Shown here piece by piece: positions 6,693 through 8,197 of a stretch of DNA of 8,197 bases. The notes beneath the pieces are model-generated. The model saw nothing but the letters and a program-made list of their open reading frames with translations, was not told where the DNA came from and did no database searches. Position 1 is the stretch's first letter. Each line of letters starts with the position of its first letter. The translations under genes were made by a program, and so were the position numbers. The stretch comes from an uncultured bacterium (GTDB taxonomy: Bacteria > Actinomycetota > Coriobacteriia > Coriobacteriales > Coriobacteriaceae): positions 1-8,197 of the forward strand of contig CAJMMA010000067.1 of the NCBI GenBank assembly GCA_905214435.1, read 5' to 3'.

Positions 6693-6711
6693 GCGCATGA
6701 GCGCGCGGTTA

Positions 6712-6902
6712 GGCTGCCGCGAACAAAACTATGCCGGATTACGGGGCTGGATAGCGAACCTCCGACCATACAGAAAATCGCAAAAACAAAACCGCAGGTA
6801 GATAGCCTGCCGTTTTTCAAAAAAAGGGGATATGGATGAGGGTTCCGACTTTAGCCCCGTAAACCGGCATAGTTTTGAAATGGCACCATATCAGTAACAG
6901 CC
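6712..6902. repeat. Palindromic intergenic element, copy A
   Basis: Arms 6725-6748 and 6853-6876 are inverted repeats matching at 23 of 24 positions and start and end with AAAACTATGCCGG and its complement; arm-to-arm length is 152 bp. The core holds a hairpin: AAAACCGCAGG (6788-6798), 7-nt loop, CCTGCCGTTTT (6806-6816), with one C-C mismatch and then T. The flanks also belong to the repeat: GGCTGCCGCGAA before the left arm, and 26 bases ending in CAGCC after the right arm. The stretch 6863-6902 matches 7362-7401 of copy C at 35 of 40 positions. The core can act as a terminator for plus-strand transcripts from the hydrogenase operon. Confidence 0.85.
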
Positions 6903-6905
6903 TTT

Positions 6906-6960
6906 GATCTCCCATGGACGGAGGAAAGCGGATCATTTTTGCCTTGCGAAGGCTGCTGCG
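6906..6960. repeat. Spacer direct repeat between copies A and B
   Basis: This begins GATCTCC, contains CGGATCATTTT, and is similar throughout to 7145-7196, the matching spacer after copy B. Within it CGGATCA (6929-6935) can pair with TGATCCG (6961-6967), enclosing a smaller hairpin GCCTT-GCG-AAGGC (6941-6953). The inner hairpin is only poorly kept in the second copy, so a conserved RNA fold is not established. It shows that the whole unit of about 250 bp, and not only the palindrome, was multiplied. Confidence 0.7.
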
Positions 6961-6973
6961 TGATCCGGCCGCC

Positions 6974-7127
6974 ACGAAATCGGCCCATTTACTACGTTTA
7001 GGCGGCAGCCCTCGACCACGGCAAGCAATGCGAAATGAAAACCGCAGGTAGAACGCCTGCGGTTTTTCATGAAACGCGGCTATGGTCAGGGGTATCGGGT
7101 CAAACGTAGTAGATGGGCCGATTTCGT
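6974..7127. repeat. Palindromic intergenic element, copy B
   Basis: Arms 6974-6999 and 7102-7127 are inverted repeats matching at 25 of 26 positions (one T-G); arm-to-arm length is 154 bp. The ends (ACGAAATCGG) differ from copies A and C, yet both arms changed together. The core is the most intact of the three: AAAACCGCAGG (7038-7048), loop TAGAACG, CCTGCGGTTTT (7056-7066), then T. ATG and CAT extend the stem. Because the stem carries an A-run on one side and a T-run on the other, it fits a bidirectional terminator between the two converging operons. Confidence 0.85.
7038..7067. terminator. Bidirectional terminator-like hairpin in the core of copy B
   Basis: A perfect 11-bp stem, AAAACCGCAGG with CCTGCGGTTTT, surrounds a 7-nt loop and is followed by T on the plus strand (five T in a row, 7063-7067). 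Read on the minus strand it ends in TTTTC. It lies between convergent operons, where a terminator working in both directions is expected. Confidence 0.65.
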
Positions 7128-7144
7128 GGTGGGCGCTGTCAGCC

Positions 7145-7196
7145 GATCTCCGTGGGCGGAAGAAAACGGATCATTTTGGTCTCGCGAGGTTTGCGG
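7145..7196. repeat. Spacer direct repeat between copies B and C
   Basis: The second copy of the sequence at 6906-6960, again starting GATCTCC and holding CGGATCATTTT. It sits 17 bases after the right arm of copy B, whereas the first sits 29 bases after the right arm of copy A, so copy B has lost about 9-12 bases of the flank ending in CAGCC. Confidence 0.7.
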
Positions 7197-7210
7197 AGGC
7201 ACTCGTGCAG

Positions 7211-7401
7211 GGCCGTCGCGAATAAAACTATGTCGGTTTACTACGATGAATTCGGCATTCCCGACCATGACTGCATTTTTCTAAATATTGCAAGCGTTCT
7301 ACCTGCGGTTTTGGAAGCGCGCAATTTGCCGTGGTCGAAGGTGGTCGATTCATCGTAGCAAACCGGCATAGTTTTGAAATGGCATTAAATCGGTAGCAGC
7401 C
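7211..7401. repeat. Palindromic intergenic element, copy C, core inverted
   Basis: Arms 7224-7251 and 7348-7375 are inverted repeats matching at 26 of 28 positions; arm-to-arm length is 152 bp, exactly as in copy A. The core GCGTTCTACCTGCGGTTTT (7294-7312) is the exact reverse complement of 7038-7056 in copy B, at the same distance from the end as in inverted A. The partner strand of the core hairpin has decayed here (7271-7293), so this copy is a poor terminator. Outer flanks run in the same direction as in copy A, so only the interior is flipped. An inner pair, CGACCA (7262-7267) with TGGTCG (7332-7337), extends the symmetry. Confidence 0.85.
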
Positions 7402-7416
7402 ATTTTGCTATGCCGG
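7363..7416. repeat. Hairpin pairing the right arm of copy C with a downstream partial end
   Basis: CCGGCATAG (7363-7371) is complementary to CTATGCCGG (7408-7416), and inside it AAATGGC (7377-7383) is complementary to GCCATTT (7399-7405). The downstream CTATGCCGG looks like the end of a further, truncated copy. On the minus strand this hairpin lies just after the response regulator gene and may end its transcript, though no T-run follows. Confidence 0.6.
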
Positions 7417-7436
7417 GGCGATCGGTCTTCGGGTAA

Positions 7437-8066
7437 TTACCCTCGCAGGTAGGCGATGGCGATCTGCGTGCGGTTGCGTAGGCCCATTTTGGCTAGGATT
7501 GAGCTGATGTGGTTGCGTACGGTGCCTTCGCCCATATAAGCTGTGGCGGCAATCTCCTTGTTGTCGAGACCGCGGGCGATGAGCTCGGCGACTTCGAATT
7601 CGCGGTCGGTCAGGCCGGCAAAGGCCGCGGGCCGGCGGAGCGTGCCCGACTCGACGCCCGTTCCGTCAAAATCGATGTCCTCGATTGCCTTGCCCTCGAG
7701 TACGCGCTTACCGTCCATAACCTGCGCCAACGCTGGCGGAATGGCGGCGACATCGGTCTTGATCAGGTAACCGCGGGCGCCCAGCTTGAGCGCCGACACA
7801 ATGTACTCGTCATCCGAGAATGTCGTCAGAAACACCACGCGTGCCGCGGGGTCGTGCTCAAGGATCTCGCGCGCCGCCGAAAGGCCGTCGCGCCCCGGCA
7901 TCTGAATGTCGAGCAGCGCGATATCGGGTGCGAGTTCGGCGTAGAGTGCCACCGCGTCGTTGCCGTCGGCTCCGGTGCCCACTACCTCGATCTGCGTTTG
8001 GGCGCCCAGGATAATCTTGAGCGAATCGACCACTAGGCGGTCGTCGTCGACAACGATGAGCCTCAT
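7437..8066 (-). CDS. NarL/LuxR-family two-component response regulator
   Basis: A 209-residue transcription regulator. The N-terminal receiver domain (about 1-115) has the acidic pocket D7-D9, phospho-acceptor D53 (ALLDIQMPG), switch Thr T81/T82 and K103. A linker (about 120-148) leads to a LuxR-type HTH (about 150-207) with L152-T-D-R-E, N169-K-E-I-A and G181-T-V-R-N-H-I-S-S-I-L-A-K-M-G195. On phosphorylation it should bind DNA as a dimer; the target is unknown. It is translated from ATG 8066 on the minus strand, with AAGGAG 10 nt upstream inside the kinase gene, and its ATG overlaps the kinase stop (ATGA). The length is normal for the family. It converges on the hydrogenase operon, so a link to hydrogenase control cannot be claimed from position alone. 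The stop codon lies in the perfect 12-bp palindrome GGGTAATTACCC (7431-7442). Confidence 0.93.
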   Translation of the reverse strand: MRLIVVDDDRLVVDSLKIILGAQTQIEVVGTGADGNDAVALYAELAPDIALLDIQMPGRDGLSAAREILEHDPAARVVFLTTFSDDEYIVSALKLGARGYLIKTDVAAIPPALAQVMDGKRVLEGKAIEDIDFDGTGVESGTLRRPAAFAGLTDREFEVAELIARGLDNKEIAATAYMGEGTVRNHISSILAKMGLRNRTQIAIAYLRG

Positions 8067-8197
8067 CGGCCCTCATCTCCTTGCTGTTTGGGAACGGTGG
8101 CAAACACGCGCCAGCCGCCGGCACCGGCGCGCGGACCGGCGGTGAAGGTGCCGCCAAGCGCCTCGACGCGCTCGCGCATGGAGCCGAGCCCCATGCC
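8063..8197 (-). CDS. Sensor histidine kinase, C-terminal end only (partial)
   Basis: The last 45 codons of a gene running in from beyond the window edge. The translation starts GMGLGSMRERVEALGG, which is the G2-box and following helix of the ATPase domain in NarX/DesK-type (HisKA_3) kinases. The final strand ends FATVPKQQGDEGR. The stop codon TGA overlaps the start of the response regulator gene (ATGA), so the two are translationally coupled and form a cognate pair. The sensor domain, and therefore the signal, is not visible. Confidence 0.85.
   Translation of the reverse strand, partial: GMGLGSMRERVEALGGTFTAGPRAGAGGWRVFATVPKQQGDEGR

Noticed and set aside
7230..7358. Short plus-strand frame in copy C (about 42 codons, starting MSVYYDEFG)
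   Set aside because: The frame is made by the palindromic arm and core. The equivalent frames in copies A and B stop early or change sequence, and no ribosome binding site precedes it.
6712..7401. CRISPR array
   Set aside because: The repeats are about 150 bp palindromes with homologous spacers, not short identical repeats with unique spacers, and there are no cas genes.
7431..7442. GGGTAATTACCC palindrome as a regulator binding site
   Set aside because: It overlaps the response regulator's stop codon at the end of a convergent pair, away from any promoter; more likely incidental.

Overview
The window looks like chromosomal DNA from a high-GC anaerobe of the Actinomycetota. The best guess is the class Coriobacteriia, close to Collinsella. 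That guess is inferred from the GC-rich coding style, the Ech-type hydrogenase and the style of the intergenic repeats; no rRNA or other marker gene is present to prove it.

Layout. Positions 1-370 are AT-richer, without a gene, and hold a compact repeat/hairpin cluster (about 4-108) and a promoter region framed by a 9-bp inverted repeat. At 383-778 lies a small two-HTH protein related to IS3/IS150 transposase OrfA proteins but standing alone, followed by a clear intrinsic terminator (791-813). From 959 to 6636 five tightly packed plus-strand genes form a complete Ech-type (group 4) membrane-bound [NiFe] hydrogenase operon in the order A+B fusion, C, D, E, F. Four of the five genes have strong Shine-Dalgarno sequences, and those for the C, D and E genes overlap or lie within the end of the preceding gene. 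Positions 6637-7436 are an 800-bp convergent intergenic region filled with a GC-rich hairpin and three tandem copies, with a period near 250 bp, of a 152-154 bp near-palindromic element. At 7437-8197 on the minus strand are a NarL/LuxR-family response regulator and the last 45 codons of its histidine kinase.

How the genes work together. EchF (2x[4Fe-4S]) should take electrons from reduced ferredoxin and pass them through EchC ([4Fe-4S]) to the NiFe site of EchE. EchD is the structural 30-kDa-type subunit. The fused membrane protein supplies both the NuoH/EchB-type anchor and the NuoL/EchA-type ion pump, so H2 evolution (or its reversal) is coupled to ion translocation. The large subunit ends exactly at its second Cys motif, so it should need no C-terminal protease.

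Most interesting points. (1) EchA and EchB are fused in one 960-residue ORF, with a possible internal start for the EchB part. (2) Three equally spaced palindromic elements can be aligned without gaps, their two arms change together, and the third has its core flipped relative to its flanks. (3) EchC and EchD carry long Ala-rich tails. (4) The OrfA-like double-HTH protein appears domesticated, with an AT-hook-like tail and a possible operator around its own promoter.
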